A stretch of DNA of 64,000 nucleotides from Aquimarina sp. BL5 (GTDB taxonomy: Bacteria; Bacteroidota; Bacteroidia; Flavobacteriales; Flavobacteriaceae): the NCBI RefSeq assembly GCF_003443675.1, contig NZ_CP031963.1, positions 4,996,501-5,060,500 of the forward strand, in the 5' to 3' direction. The position numbers and the translations under genes were made by a program. Numbering within the stretch: the stretch's first letter is position 1; each line of letters begins with the position of its first letter. The notes below the pieces were generated by a model. It saw only the letters and a program-made list of their open reading frames with translations. It was not told the DNA's origin and ran no database searches. Shown in pieces: positions 1-8,336 of this stretch.

Positions 1-455
1 TTTCCAGCAAAGAAGGCAAGTAGCATTTCTGTCATTTCGTCAACAGAAGTTAAAGGTTTTTCTTTTAATACACTAAAATCTCCATTTGTGTATCCAGAAT
101 AAAAACCATATTTGAATTTTCCGCTTACATGTATAGCATTATTTTCATTTTTAAGTTGTACCACATTAAATTTTTTCCAGTCAAGCGTTGATATTGTATT
201 TTTTATTATTTCTGAAGTTGCTTTTTCTGAAATCATTATTAAATCATTATCAGAAATCATGATTGGGTCACCTTTAAAATCATCTAATATGAATAATTTT
301 AAATTTTTTATATCTGTTTTTTTAAATGTTATTATACTGTCAAGCGATATATGCTTTTTATTCAATTTTTTTTTTGGTCGCCAATTAACTAAAAATATGA
401 CTCCAATAATCGCAATAATTCCAACTAATGTTACGAAAGTATGCTTCCTCTTCAT
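1..455 (-). CDS. Hypothetical membrane-anchored protein, C-terminus beyond window
   Basis: The minus-strand frame opens at ATG 455 and stays open to base 1, giving at least 151 residues. The start MKRKHTFVTLVG is followed by a hydrophobic stretch (about residues 7-24) and then the basic run RPKKKLNKK, so a single N-terminal membrane anchor with a soluble remainder is likely. I recognise no family. It begins 18 bases after the attC-like hairpin at 473-545, in the same orientation as the next two genes, as expected for a gene cassette. The open frame on the opposite strand here is an antisense shadow. The frame is well supported; the function is unknown. Confidence 0.7.
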   Translation of the reverse strand, partial: MKRKHTFVTLVGIIAIIGVIFLVNWRPKKKLNKKHISLDSIITFKKTDIKNLKLFILDDFKGDPIMISDNDLIMISEKATSEIIKNTISTLDWKKFNVVQLKNENNAIHVSGKFKYGFYSGYTNGDFSVLKEKPLTSVDEMTEMLLAFFAG

Positions 456-472
456 AAGGGTTATTTTAATTT

Positions 473-545
473 GCTACAACGGTAAATATAACAAACGTTG
501 TTGTCCCGAAGGGCAACTATGTTTTGTTATATAGTGTTAGGTAGC
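473..545 (-). other. attC-like recombination site between cassettes 1 and 2
   Basis: This is a long imperfect hairpin. GCTAC 473-477 pairs with GTAGC 541-545, AAC 478-480 with GTT 536-538, and the ten-base arm 486-495 (ATATAACAAA) pairs perfectly with 523-532. At the tip, GTTG and CCC (500-507) pair with GGGCAAC (511-517) around a GAA loop, leaving T504 bulged. The outer core GTTAGGT at 536-542 fits the integron R' consensus GTTRRRY. The ATATAACAAACG arm recalls Vibrio-type repeats, from memory. The hairpin overlaps the stop codon of the next gene. An ordinary terminator is unlikely because there is no T tract. Confidence 0.65.
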
Positions 546-1439
546 GTTTATTTTCTTTAATTGCTCTCTCCAAAGTTCATTTGCGTGTTTGAGGAGCTTT
601 AGTTCAAACTCTTTATTTTCACCTTGAATAAAATCTTTTATCGAAATTTTAAAAGGCTTTCTTGTATTGTTACTTTTTTGGAATTTTATTTGCTCGCTAT
701 ACAAATCACTTATATTATTCCAATCTCCGAACGGCACAGAATTGGAAAACCCTAAATAGTCATCAAATGTAATTTTGCCAATTACTTTAGTTCTCTTAAT
801 TTTCCTTTTCATATTTCTAGCTTGAAATTGACTCCAAAAATAACCTTGATGATAATTATGATCTCCTCCATTATCCAGGTACATTATTTCTGAATTAAGA
901 AACTCCTCAACTGATATTAGAGAGTCCGATATTAGCGAACTAAATACAAATCTATTACCACCATCTATCTCGTCATTTTCTTGTTCAAAAGCTAAAGCAA
1001 AAATAAACTGCTTTGACTCTAATTGAATAGATACAATATCTCCTTTTGTGAAATAGGCTGGACAAAGAGTAATCTTTTTCCTCTTTAAAGGCTTTTCTTT
1101 TGGTTTTTGAATTTTTTCAATGAATTCTGTTAAAGTTTTTATTCTCTTTTTATAGTCTTTTTCATTTTCTTTCCATAGACTAAGTCCTTTACCAGTTTCG
1201 ATACACTCTTTTACTTTTAATATCGATTCAGGTTCTAATTCGCCACACATCCATTGACTATGTGCAATTCCCGTCCAAAAATCTGCATATTCGTCCTCAT
1301 CATTGTCAGGATTATATTCGTTTTCCAATTTTTTTCTTATTTCAGTAACACTATGACTTAGATTATATAGGTGTTTATATTCAGCCCAAATATCTGCGGT
1401 TGTGTCATTTTGTAATATTCCAGTTCCCCAAGCTCCCAT
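537..1439 (-). CDS. DUF4259-like protein with Imm26-like C-terminal domain
   Basis: The 300-residue cytosolic protein starts at the internal ATG 1439, because MGAWGTG is the characteristic N-terminus of DUF4259 proteins; the upstream TTG-led extension runs into the cassette boundary. Residues 1-105 resemble DUF4259 (MGAWGTGILQNDTTADIW). From about residue 125 the segment FTKGDIVSIQLESKQFIFAL looks like an Imm26-type immunity fold; this second assignment is by pattern only. No signal peptide or membrane segment is seen. The gene is flanked by the inverted decamer GTTAGGTAGC (536-545) and GCTACCTAAC (1455-1464), as a cassette would be. A role in toxin immunity or defence is inference. Confidence 0.75.
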   Translation of the reverse strand: MGAWGTGILQNDTTADIWAEYKHLYNLSHSVTEIRKKLENEYNPDNDEDEYADFWTGIAHSQWMCGELEPESILKVKECIETGKGLSLWKENEKDYKKRIKTLTEFIEKIQKPKEKPLKRKKITLCPAYFTKGDIVSIQLESKQFIFALAFEQENDEIDGGNRFVFSSLISDSLISVEEFLNSEIMYLDNGGDHNYHQGYFWSQFQARNMKRKIKRTKVIGKITFDDYLGFSNSVPFGDWNNISDLYSEQIKFQKSNNTRKPFKISIKDFIQGENKEFELKLLKHANELWREQLKKINAT

Positions 1440-1454
1440 TTTAATTTCGTTTAT

Positions 1455-1631
1455 GCTACCTAACGCCAAATATATGAATCGGAGCAAGGGAACAAGCCTT
1501 AACCAATCGATTTATCTGCGCATTTTTATTTCTTATTCAATTTATAAAAATCTAGCGCCATTGCAAAAAGGAAATAACCTTTCGATCTATCACTAAACTT
1601 TGCTCTGATTTCATATATAATGTTACCACCA
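1455..1631 (-). other. Large attC-like recombination site between cassettes 2 and 3
   Basis: Arms 1470-1487 (ATATATGAATCGGAGCAA) and 1600-1618 pair over 18 base pairs with one bulged A and one G-U wobble, inside flanking AAC (1462-1464) and GTT (1622-1624). The 112-base centre has no gene start. It keeps an open frame of 37 codons in phase after the stop of the next gene. A bulged base in an otherwise long arm is typical of folded attC sites. The left end GCTACCTAAC belongs to cassette 2 and the right end TGTTACCACCA to cassette 3, so the mismatch between ends is what cassette exchange predicts. Confidence 0.6.
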
Positions 1632-1639
1632 GTTCTTTT

Positions 1640-2590
1640 TCATATTTTGAATAATATAATGTTTTCATATAGAGTAAAAGTTTGTTCTTCCTCATTAAAA
1701 TTATTCAAATCTACTTTGAAAGCTGTTTTTTCTGGGATTTGTTTTTTGTCAAATTTATAATAAGTGTAGCCATCTTGTTTGATAACCTCTATTCCCAGAA
1801 CAGATTGGTAATTTATACTATCAGTTCCAAATTGTAATCTTACAAGCCAATTTTTGTTAGGGTTATTTTTATAGACAAAGTAATAGAATTTTTCATCTTG
1901 TTTTAAACTTGGTTTTTCGGAGAAACCTGTTAAAAAGTAAAGCGGATCTAAATATTGAGAAGCATTGAATTCAGTCAATGTTAATGGTTTTTCTAATAAT
2001 TGCCATTTGTTATCAGATGGAAAATGAGTAATAATTGCGTTTTTGGGGCTAATATTAAAATAGAAATCTGGAACATTGGTCTCGAACTGCTGAGCCCAAG
2101 TTGTATCTATAATTAACCATTGATCATTTATTTTGCTAACATTCCAAGCGTGACTGAAACTTTGATCCAACTCAGGTTCGACATATGGGTTTGTAAGATG
2201 CCTAATATATCCACTCACTATAACGGTTTCTATATTTAATTCAAGCATAAACCACTTAAAAAGTTCGGAATAACCAGCGCAAACTGCTTTTTTCCGTTCA
2301 AAGACTTTATTTGGATTTGTATTATTGATGTAATCTTCTTCAGTATATATACTAGAATCTAGTCTATCCTTAACTTCAAAATCATATTCAATATTGTTAC
2401 TAATCCAATGATAGAAAAACCTTGCTCTTTCTATATCATTTGCAATGTTGTTTTTTGCATAGTCAATTAATTCTGGTAGCGATAAATTCTTTTTATTTAA
2501 TTCCTCTATAATATTTTTAGTCAATGTTGTTTGAGACCATGATTGGTTAAAAGAAAGCAAAAGGATTAACATTGCTAGAAGCTTTTTCAT
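1640..2590 (-). CDS. Secreted transglutaminase-like cysteine protein
   Basis: The 316-residue protein has an N-terminal signal peptide (MKKLLAMLILLLSFNQSWSQ), so it is exported. A transglutaminase-like core follows with a visible triad order: Cys in KKAVCAGYSELFKWF, His in SFSHAWNV and Asp in WLIIDTTWA. This suggests papain-fold hydrolase or transfer activity on an unknown substrate. ATG 2590 is chosen because the earlier TTG at 2605 lies in the flanking core TGGTGGTAACA (2594-2604). That core is the inverse of TGTTACCACCA at 1621-1631, so the gene sits inside a cassette-like unit. No T9SS domain is seen. Confidence 0.8.
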   Translation of the reverse strand: MKKLLAMLILLLSFNQSWSQTTLTKNIIEELNKKNLSLPELIDYAKNNIANDIERARFFYHWISNNIEYDFEVKDRLDSSIYTEEDYINNTNPNKVFERKKAVCAGYSELFKWFMLELNIETVIVSGYIRHLTNPYVEPELDQSFSHAWNVSKINDQWLIIDTTWAQQFETNVPDFYFNISPKNAIITHFPSDNKWQLLEKPLTLTEFNASQYLDPLYFLTGFSEKPSLKQDEKFYYFVYKNNPNKNWLVRLQFGTDSINYQSVLGIEVIKQDGYTYYKFDKKQIPEKTAFKVDLNNFNEEEQTFTLYENIILFKI

Positions 2591-2593
2591 AAT

Positions 2594-2655
2594 TGGTGGT
2601 AACAATTGTATATAGTCACCAAAAGTAACTATATATCCTTTTTATGTTTGTTGAT
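2594..2655 (-). other. Compact attC-like or end site of the cassette array
   Basis: Next to the cassette core (2594-2604) lies a hairpin on which TATATAGT pairs with ACTATATA around AC-loop-GT (about 2609-2634). Outside it, TTGTT and AACAA (about 2600-2654) are complementary. No gene lies to its right for 600 bases, so it is either the last attC of the array or an attI-like end. No integrase gene is present in the window. Confidence 0.4.
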
Positions 2656-2698
2656 AACCGTAGAATTAAACGTTTAATAAACGTTTAATTCTACGGTT
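2656..2698. repeat. 43-base perfect palindrome
   Basis: Two 21-base arms are perfect reverse complements around one central A. The arms start AACCGTAGAATT and each contains AAACGTTT, so the element also holds two overlapping smaller palindromes. It directly follows the cassette array. With few GC pairs and no T tract it is a poor terminator; a protein-binding or recombination site fits better. No function is established. Confidence 0.8.
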
Positions 2699-3195
2699 AA
2701 TTTTTATATAGATTCTAAAAATAGCGTAAAATTCCCCATATAACAAAATTGTATAGTGATTCTATGGATTATCTACTTTGATTCTGTTAAGAATTAGGGG
2801 GATTATTGGCTATCGGGTTTTGGTCTTCGGACTTCGGACTTCGGACTTCGAGACTTGTCCGCCTCAGGAGGAGCCTCAGCCCTCATTAACTTCTTTTCTC
2901 CTGTCTTCTCATTACTCATTACTTAATACTCTTTACTTTGTGCTAACTACTCATAAACAACATCCTCCTAACCCCCTTCGAAGGGGGAATTTCGGACTTC
3001 GGACTTCGAGACTTGTCCGCCTCAGGAGGAGCCTCAGTCCTCAACCTTCTTTTCTCCTGTCTTCTCATTTCTCACAAACTCACCACTCATTAACTCCTCA
3101 CTACTTTGTACTCATTACTTAATACTTAATACTCACTACTATTTCATAAATCTTGCTACCTTCGTAACTCATAATTCATAAATCGTTATTCCGTA
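2699..3195. repeat. Gene-free repeat cluster with two 80-base direct repeats
   Basis: No credible gene is seen. An approximately 80-base unit occurs at 2833-2913 and again at 2991-3069, with one substitution and a small indel. It contains tandem ACTTCGG, then ACTTGTCCGCCTCAGG and a pyrimidine-rich tail. Between the copies is the perfect palindrome CCCCCTTCGAAGGGGG (2972-2987). Runs of ACTCATTACTT-like sequence surround them and recur at 15468-15555. The one long frame across the region is low-complexity and rejected. Confidence 0.75.
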
Positions 3196-3849
3196 TTGTT
3201 CCAACACACCCATCCATACGAACCTTTTTTTCCTGAGGGAGCTACTAAATTAATAGTAGGAACTTTGCCGCCACCACGCTTTACTTCAGGAGAACTAAAA
3301 AAAGGAGATGTTGATTTTTGTTATGGCAGTATCAGTGGATTACTATGGCCAGTTTTGGATCGTATTTTTGACTTAAATCTAAAATTTGAAACTACCTTAG
3401 GAGCTGTAAATCAGCGTAAGAATTTCTTAGCATCTAGAGGAATAGGAGTTTGTGATATCGTCCATAGTTGTAAACGAGATAAAATTGATGCTTCAGACCT
3501 GGGAATGCAATACATAGAACTTAGAGACGTAGTGTCATATTTGCATCAGTATCCTAAAATCGATACACTTCTATTTACAGGTGGTAATAGTAAAAATGGC
3601 CCGGAATATTTCTTTAGAAAACATCTTAAAGACTACCAATTACAGTTAGCATTGGTGTCGAATGACATTCCCAGAATACATAGCTTTCAGTTAGAAGAAA
3701 GAACAATAAAAACGGTGTCTCTAACAGCACCTTCTGGAGCAGCAAATAGATCTATAGGAAGTTTACAATCCTATAAGGACCAGAAAAATCAAAATCCTAC
3801 ATTCAATACCATTGATTTTAGAGTGATGCAGTATCGAGAATTCTTTTAA
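3196..3849 (+). CDS. Uracil-DNA glycosylase family-like protein
   Basis: The 217-residue cytosolic protein opens HPYEPFFPEGATKLIVGTLPPPRF, with a KLIVGTLPP strand-loop like the water-activating loop region of distant uracil-DNA glycosylase relatives. TLLFTGGNSKNG and LTAPSGAANRS resemble the later substrate and DNA-contact loops of that fold. No in-frame ATG exists near the N-terminus: a stop lies at 3172-3174 and TTG 3196 is the best start seen. There is no clear ribosome site. It may act in base-excision repair, by family resemblance only. It stands alone downstream of the repeat cluster. Confidence 0.6.
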   Translation: MFQHTHPYEPFFPEGATKLIVGTLPPPRFTSGELKKGDVDFCYGSISGLLWPVLDRIFDLNLKFETTLGAVNQRKNFLASRGIGVCDIVHSCKRDKIDASDLGMQYIELRDVVSYLHQYPKIDTLLFTGGNSKNGPEYFFRKHLKDYQLQLALVSNDIPRIHSFQLEERTIKTVSLTAPSGAANRSIGSLQSYKDQKNQNPTFNTIDFRVMQYREFF

Positions 3850-3917
3850 CTGTATTTTCCCTCTGATTTCCCGTATAAATACCTATTTCATTTCGCCCTG
3901 ATATGGAGTAAATTGTA

Positions 3918-3938
3918 GTATGCTTATGCATAACATAC
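3918..3938. promoter_or_regulatory. Candidate operator palindrome before the oxidase operon
   Basis: The arms GTATG (3918-3922) and CATAC (3934-3938) flank the perfect palindrome TTATGCATAA (3924-3933), with one extra C at 3923. It ends 46 bases before ATG 3985, a suitable place for a regulator. No cognate regulator gene is adjacent. Confidence 0.3.
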
Positions 3939-3984
3939 ATCATATTAATTCCCTGTGGTTTATCACCGCACTAAAACACTTTTC

Positions 3985-5730
3985 ATGAAAACATACTTAC
4001 ATAGTTTATTAGATGAGGACAATGATCCAATCGTTCAGAAATATTTAGAATATATTAAAACAGGATTTCCCAAAGCCAAAGGGAAGAAAAAAGATGTACT
4101 GGTTGTAGGAGCCGGGATGGCAGGAATGGTCGCAGCTTCTGCCTTAAGACAATCGAGACATAATGTTACCATCGTAGAAGCAAATACCCGAATTGGAGGA
4201 AGGGTAAAAACTTTTAGGAATGCTAAAGGAAAGAAGTATTGGGAAGATAACGCATTATATGCCGAGGCAGGAGCCATGCGTTTGCCAAACTTTCATAATA
4301 TGGTGCTGGAGTATTGTAAGCAGCTAAAGGTTCCTTTAGAACCATTTTATTATGTTTCTGTAGATAAAGAAGAAGCGCTAAAAAATAAAGAACAGAATTA
4401 TGTAAACTATGAAAAAGATAGCGCCACATTTCCTGAGAAAACATTCAATTCATTGTTATTTGTGAACTATGAACAAGTAGTTCAGAGTGAGTATTATAAA
4501 GAAGGTGCTGATATCAATAAATTGTTGGATTATCATGTACAAACGAATAAAGATCCAAATGTTCCGGACGAAAATCAAGCAGCTAATATTTTGCTTCATA
4601 ATGCATTACAGCCGCTTAAAGATTTTATCGCTATTGATCCAGTTGCAAATTGGCCCAAACTGATTGAGAAACTAGGAGAATACTCCATGCGTCGCTTTCT
4701 CAAAGAATTCACTAATTACTCAGAGAATGCTATAGAGATGATCGCGGTAATCCAAAATATAGAATCGCGTATGTCGTATGACTTTCTACAGAGTTTTATC
4801 GAGGTGAATATTATTAAAAATGATACTATTTTTTGGCAGGTAGTTGGAGGAACAGATGTTATTACTGAATCTTTTTATGAAAAACATGAGTTAAAGGATA
4901 TCACTCATCTGGATACCAAAATGACAGACCTCTATCTAAGAGATGGAAAAGTAAGAATCTCTACAGAAATAGAAATCAAGCGAGATCCATCCTATTATGA
5001 AAAAATAGGGTTTAAAAAACAGGAAGTACCGGTAAGTGAAATGGAGTTTGATGAGGTTATAGTAACGATACCTTTCTCGGCTTTCAGAATGGTGCACGTA
5101 TGGCCTAAATTCTCTCAGGATAAGAGAAAAGCCATTCGAGAACTGCATTATGATTCTGCTACTAAAGTATTGATAGAATTTACAGAGCGCTGGTGGGAAA
5201 AAGATCCATATAATATTGTGGGAGGTGGAACTATTACTGATTTGTCTAATCGATTTATTTATTATCCAAGCCAACATATAAATAGAGAAGGAAATGGATT
5301 AATGCTAGCATGCTATTGTTGGGCAGATGATGCCAGAAAATGGGATTCTATGAGTCATAAGGACCGTTATATATATGCATTAGATAATATTGCTGTAGCA
5401 CATGCACCAGATAATTTAGAAGAACAAAGAAGAATTAAATCCTTATCTGTCTTCAATCCAGATACACCAGAAGATCCAGAGTATGTAGATGGGATAAAAG
5501 GAGCAGCAACGGTATCCTGGATGCAGAATCCGTATGCTTTTGGAGAAGCAGCTATTTTTACTCCAGGACAATTAAATTTATTACAAGGAGCTATAGAAAA
5601 ACCTGAATGGGAAGGAAAAGCACATTTTGCAGGAGAACACACATCCTTAAAGCATGCGTGGATAGAAGGAGCTATCGAATCTGGTATTCGAGCAGCACTA
5701 GAAGTGAATGAAACACCTGTAGAATTTTAA
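3985..5730 (+). CDS. Flavin amine oxidase, probably an L-amino acid oxidase
   Basis: The 581-residue soluble flavoenzyme has an FAD Rossmann motif [14 protein letters not shown] (GxGxxG at residues 42-47), then [11 protein letters not shown], and the C-terminal FAD signature [20 protein letters not shown]. These mark the monoamine oxidase/L-amino acid oxidase family, which turns an amine or amino acid into an imine, releasing keto acid, ammonia and peroxide. ATG 3985 is preferred to GTG 3955, because the ten extra residues are not part of the family. The next gene, 12 bases downstream, is a 2-keto acid decarboxylase, which argues for an amino-acid substrate. Which amino acid is not clear. Confidence 0.85.
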   Translation: MKTYLHSLLDEDNDPIVQKYLEYIKTGFPKAKGKKKDVLVVGAGMAGMVAASALRQSRHNVTIVEANTRIGGRVKTFRNAKGKKYWEDNALYAEAGAMRLPNFHNMVLEYCKQLKVPLEPFYYVSVDKEEALKNKEQNYVNYEKDSATFPEKTFNSLLFVNYEQVVQSEYYKEGADINKLLDYHVQTNKDPNVPDENQAANILLHNALQPLKDFIAIDPVANWPKLIEKLGEYSMRRFLKEFTNYSENAIEMIAVIQNIESRMSYDFLQSFIEVNIIKNDTIFWQVVGGTDVITESFYEKHELKDITHLDTKMTDLYLRDGKVRISTEIEIKRDPSYYEKIGFKKQEVPVSEMEFDEVIVTIPFSAFRMVHVWPKFSQDKRKAIRELHYDSATKVLIEFTERWWEKDPYNIVGGGTITDLSNRFIYYPSQHINREGNGLMLACYCWADDARKWDSMSHKDRYIYALDNIAVAHAPDNLEEQRRIKSLSVFNPDTPEDPEYVDGIKGAATVSWMQNPYAFGEAAIFTPGQLNLLQGAIEKPEWEGKAHFAGEHTSLKHAWIEGAIESGIRAALEVNETPVEF

Positions 5731-5742
5731 AAATCTAGTATC

Positions 5743-7494
5743 ATGAGTAAAATAACAGTAGCAAAATATCTACAACTTCGACTTGAAGAACTTGGATTAG
5801 ATACGGTTTTTGGTGTTGCAGGAAATTATTCGGCACCCTTTCTAAATACAATTATTGAGGATCCGAAAGCTAAAATTAAGATTATAGGGAATACTAATGA
5901 AATAAATGCAGGACACTGCGTAGATGCCTATGCCAGACTAAAAGGTATCGGTGCTGTGGCAGTTACCTATGGTGTTGGAGCATTTAGTGTCTTGAATCCA
6001 GTAGCAGGTTCTTATGTAGAACATAATCCTGTACTAGTGATTAATGGAGCTCCGACAAATGCAGAACAATCAAAAAACCTTGGAGAAGGTTTGATGGCTT
6101 CGCATATGACTGGAGATATGTATAGTAATATTAATGTTTTTCGGAATATAACTGTTGCTGCGGAACAAGTTACAGGAGGAGGAGAAGCACCTTATAAAAT
6201 AGATGGTGTGTTAAATGCTATGATTAGTTATGGTAGACCTGTTTATTTAGAGGTTTTTGAAGATGTTTGGCGTTCGGAATGCGATATTCCGGATCGTCCT
6301 ATTACCCGAAAACATAGTGATCTGTGTATATCCACTGCAAAAAGTGCAGCCAGTGCAACTGCCGATTTGATCGAAGCAAAAGACAAACCAATTTTTTGGG
6401 CAGGAGTAGAGATTCAACGTAAAGGACTTCAGAAGAAGTTTTTACAACTTGTAGAAGATACAGATATCGAGTTTACAACCTCTATTATGGGTAAATCCAT
6501 TGTTTCTGAAGATCATCCATTATTTAAAGGTGTTTTTAATGGAAATGCTTCTCCGGATGATGTTTACGAAAGATTTACGAAAGCAGGATCTAAAATCGGA
6601 ATAGGTGCCTGGACCACTGGCAAAAACTTAGGCGGATTTAATATTTGGGATGATAATACTGTATTGGCAAATCATTCTGGAATTAGAGTAGGTGCAAAGT
6701 TCTATGCAAATATGTCATTAGAGGCATTTATTGATGCACTTAGAGAGGAGTTGATACAGCGTAAAGAGAAGTTTATCAAGTTCTCTATGGATGCTGCCAT
6801 CAGTAATAATCTTAAAAAATCAATGCAAGTTCAAACTTCTGATGAGTTAACATATGATCGATTTTTTACAAAAATGAATAGCTATATCACAGCTTCTAAT
6901 ACGGTAGTTGTTGATGCAGGATTCCCTTTACTTGGAGCTCAGGGATTACATAGAGGGAAACCGAATACATTTATCGCACAGGCCAATTGGTTGTCTATTG
7001 GATATTCTGTTCCAGCAGCTATAGGAGTTAAATGCGCAGCACCTGATCAAAGAGTGATGGTGTTTGTGGGAGATGGTGCTTTCCAGGAAACTTGTCAAGC
7101 AGTTTCTACACAGCATCACCTAAAACAGAATACAGTGGTTTTTGTATTAGACAATAAAATATACGGGATCGAACAAATGTTGGTCAATCCAAATCCATTC
7201 AGAGGAAAAGATAAGATTGACTATCCACAAGAAGATCTAAATAAAGTATATCCATACAATGATTTAAATAATTGGAAATACGCTAAGCTTACGGATGCTT
7301 TTGGAGGAATTGGGCTAGAAGTTAAAACACAAGAGGAGTTGGATACAGCATTACAACAAATTGATAAACACCCTAATGATAATTTCATTGTACATGTTCA
7401 TATTCCCAAAACCGATATTCCTGATTCGATTCAGTATAGAACCAAAAAAGCAGGAGAAGATGAAACATTAAATCCAGATTGGTCATTGTGTTAA
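5743..7494 (+). CDS. Thiamine-diphosphate 2-keto acid decarboxylase (pyruvate/indolepyruvate type)
   Basis: The 583-residue cytosolic enzyme matches the pyruvate/indolepyruvate decarboxylase family in length and order. The N-terminal NTNEINAGHCVDAYAR carries the ThDP-activating Glu53, followed by TYGVGAFSVLN. The cofactor motif runs from GDGAFQETCQAV to DNKIYGIEQ near residues 445-480. It should convert a 2-keto acid to an aldehyde and CO2. The active-site His pair of this family is replaced by Ser120-His121, which may change substrate or step specificity. It is co-transcribed with the upstream amine oxidase (12-base gap), so it probably handles that enzyme's keto acid. Confidence 0.88.
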   Translation: MSKITVAKYLQLRLEELGLDTVFGVAGNYSAPFLNTIIEDPKAKIKIIGNTNEINAGHCVDAYARLKGIGAVAVTYGVGAFSVLNPVAGSYVEHNPVLVINGAPTNAEQSKNLGEGLMASHMTGDMYSNINVFRNITVAAEQVTGGGEAPYKIDGVLNAMISYGRPVYLEVFEDVWRSECDIPDRPITRKHSDLCISTAKSAASATADLIEAKDKPIFWAGVEIQRKGLQKKFLQLVEDTDIEFTTSIMGKSIVSEDHPLFKGVFNGNASPDDVYERFTKAGSKIGIGAWTTGKNLGGFNIWDDNTVLANHSGIRVGAKFYANMSLEAFIDALREELIQRKEKFIKFSMDAAISNNLKKSMQVQTSDELTYDRFFTKMNSYITASNTVVVDAGFPLLGAQGLHRGKPNTFIAQANWLSIGYSVPAAIGVKCAAPDQRVMVFVGDGAFQETCQAVSTQHHLKQNTVVFVLDNKIYGIEQMLVNPNPFRGKDKIDYPQEDLNKVYPYNDLNNWKYAKLTDAFGGIGLEVKTQEELDTALQQIDKHPNDNFIVHVHIPKTDIPDSIQYRTKKAGEDETLNPDWSLC

Positions 7495-7503
7495 ATACTA
7501 AAG

Positions 7504-7546
7504 AAGTAATCCTAATATCAATTATGCTTGATTTTTAGGGTTACTT
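7504..7546. terminator. Bidirectional terminator hairpin
   Basis: AAGTAATCCTAA (7504-7515) pairs with TTAGGGTTACTT (7535-7546) over 12 base pairs with one G-U. Inside it, ATCAA pairs with TTGAT. The stem is followed by T-rich sequence. It lies between convergent genes and overlaps the stop codon of the DUF1287 gene. Confidence 0.7.
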
Positions 7547-8122
7547 TTTATATCTATAATGCCCAATAATTTTATAGTCAAATAGACAGTCGGCTAATAC
7601 CTGTCCTCCTCCTATGTTGTGAACGATTAAATATCTGCGTTGATCTTCAGATTTTTTATCAACTACTAATCCAATATGGGTAAGTCCACCGCCTAAACTC
7701 CAACATATAATATCTCCAGGTACATAATCCTCCGAATTCTTAGAAATAGATTTCACCTTGCCAAATCGAGAAAAGAACTTCATAAGATTCGGAACTCGCC
7801 TATGATCAATATTTTTATCAGTTTTTGATAGCCCCCAATTTTTAGGATATAGACCAAAATTAACTTTCATATCTTCATGAACTTCTTTTTGGAGATCAAT
7901 ACCTAATTTTCGATATGCTCTGATTACTACATCTGTGCATACACCTTTATTACTAGGAACATCTCCGTTAGGATATTCGATAGAGAAGTATGCAGGATCA
8001 TATGTTACGTCTTGTTTAGTCAATGATAAGGAAGCATCAGACAATTGATGATAAAAATCCTCCTGAGCAAAAAGAGATAAAGAAACTATAAAAAATAGTA
8101 AGCGTATGATTTGCTTGTTCAT
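7541..8122 (-). CDS. DUF1287 family secreted protein
   Basis: The 193-residue protein has a signal peptide (MNKQIIRLLFFIVSLSLFAQ) and the whole DUF1287 pattern: VTYDPAYFSIEYPNGDVP, then GVCTDVVIRAYRKLGIDLQ, NIDHRRVPNLMKFF, and GGLTHIGLVVD. The conserved Cys of GVCTDV and the His of THIGLVV are arranged as in NlpC/P60-like cysteine peptidases, so a periplasmic wall-related hydrolase is plausible. No catalytic role is established for the family, to my knowledge. It is monocistronic and convergent with the decarboxylase gene. Confidence 0.88.
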   Translation of the reverse strand: MNKQIIRLLFFIVSLSLFAQEDFYHQLSDASLSLTKQDVTYDPAYFSIEYPNGDVPSNKGVCTDVVIRAYRKLGIDLQKEVHEDMKVNFGLYPKNWGLSKTDKNIDHRRVPNLMKFFSRFGKVKSISKNSEDYVPGDIICWSLGGGLTHIGLVVDKKSEDQRRYLIVHNIGGGQVLADCLFDYKIIGHYRYKK

Positions 8123-8336
8123 AGGTTTTGTTTTGACAATGTTAACAAAATTAATTTTTTATTATTAAGAAAAATCTTGCATTATAATATAATAATTCTT
8201 TTTTTTGGTCCTGATTAAAAATAAACTGATTACTTTATGTAAATTGTATTAGTTTGTTTTGTCCCCCTAATCTTCTTTTCTGAATATACCTCTTTTTGCG
8301 AAGGTGACTAATTAAAAGTTACTACGATATTTCGTT

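Noticed and set aside
112..534. Open frame on the plus strand at the left end
   Set aside because: It is antisense to the minus-strand cassette gene 1-455, which has a normal start, membrane anchor and cassette position.
1501..1639. In-phase frame after the stop of the transglutaminase-like gene
   Set aside because: It reads well for 37 codons but lies within the attC-like site, where folding rather than coding explains conservation; a gene tail is possible but not supported.
2778..3122. Plus-strand frame across the repeat cluster
   Set aside because: It is low-complexity sequence made of direct repeats; no domain or signal is visible.
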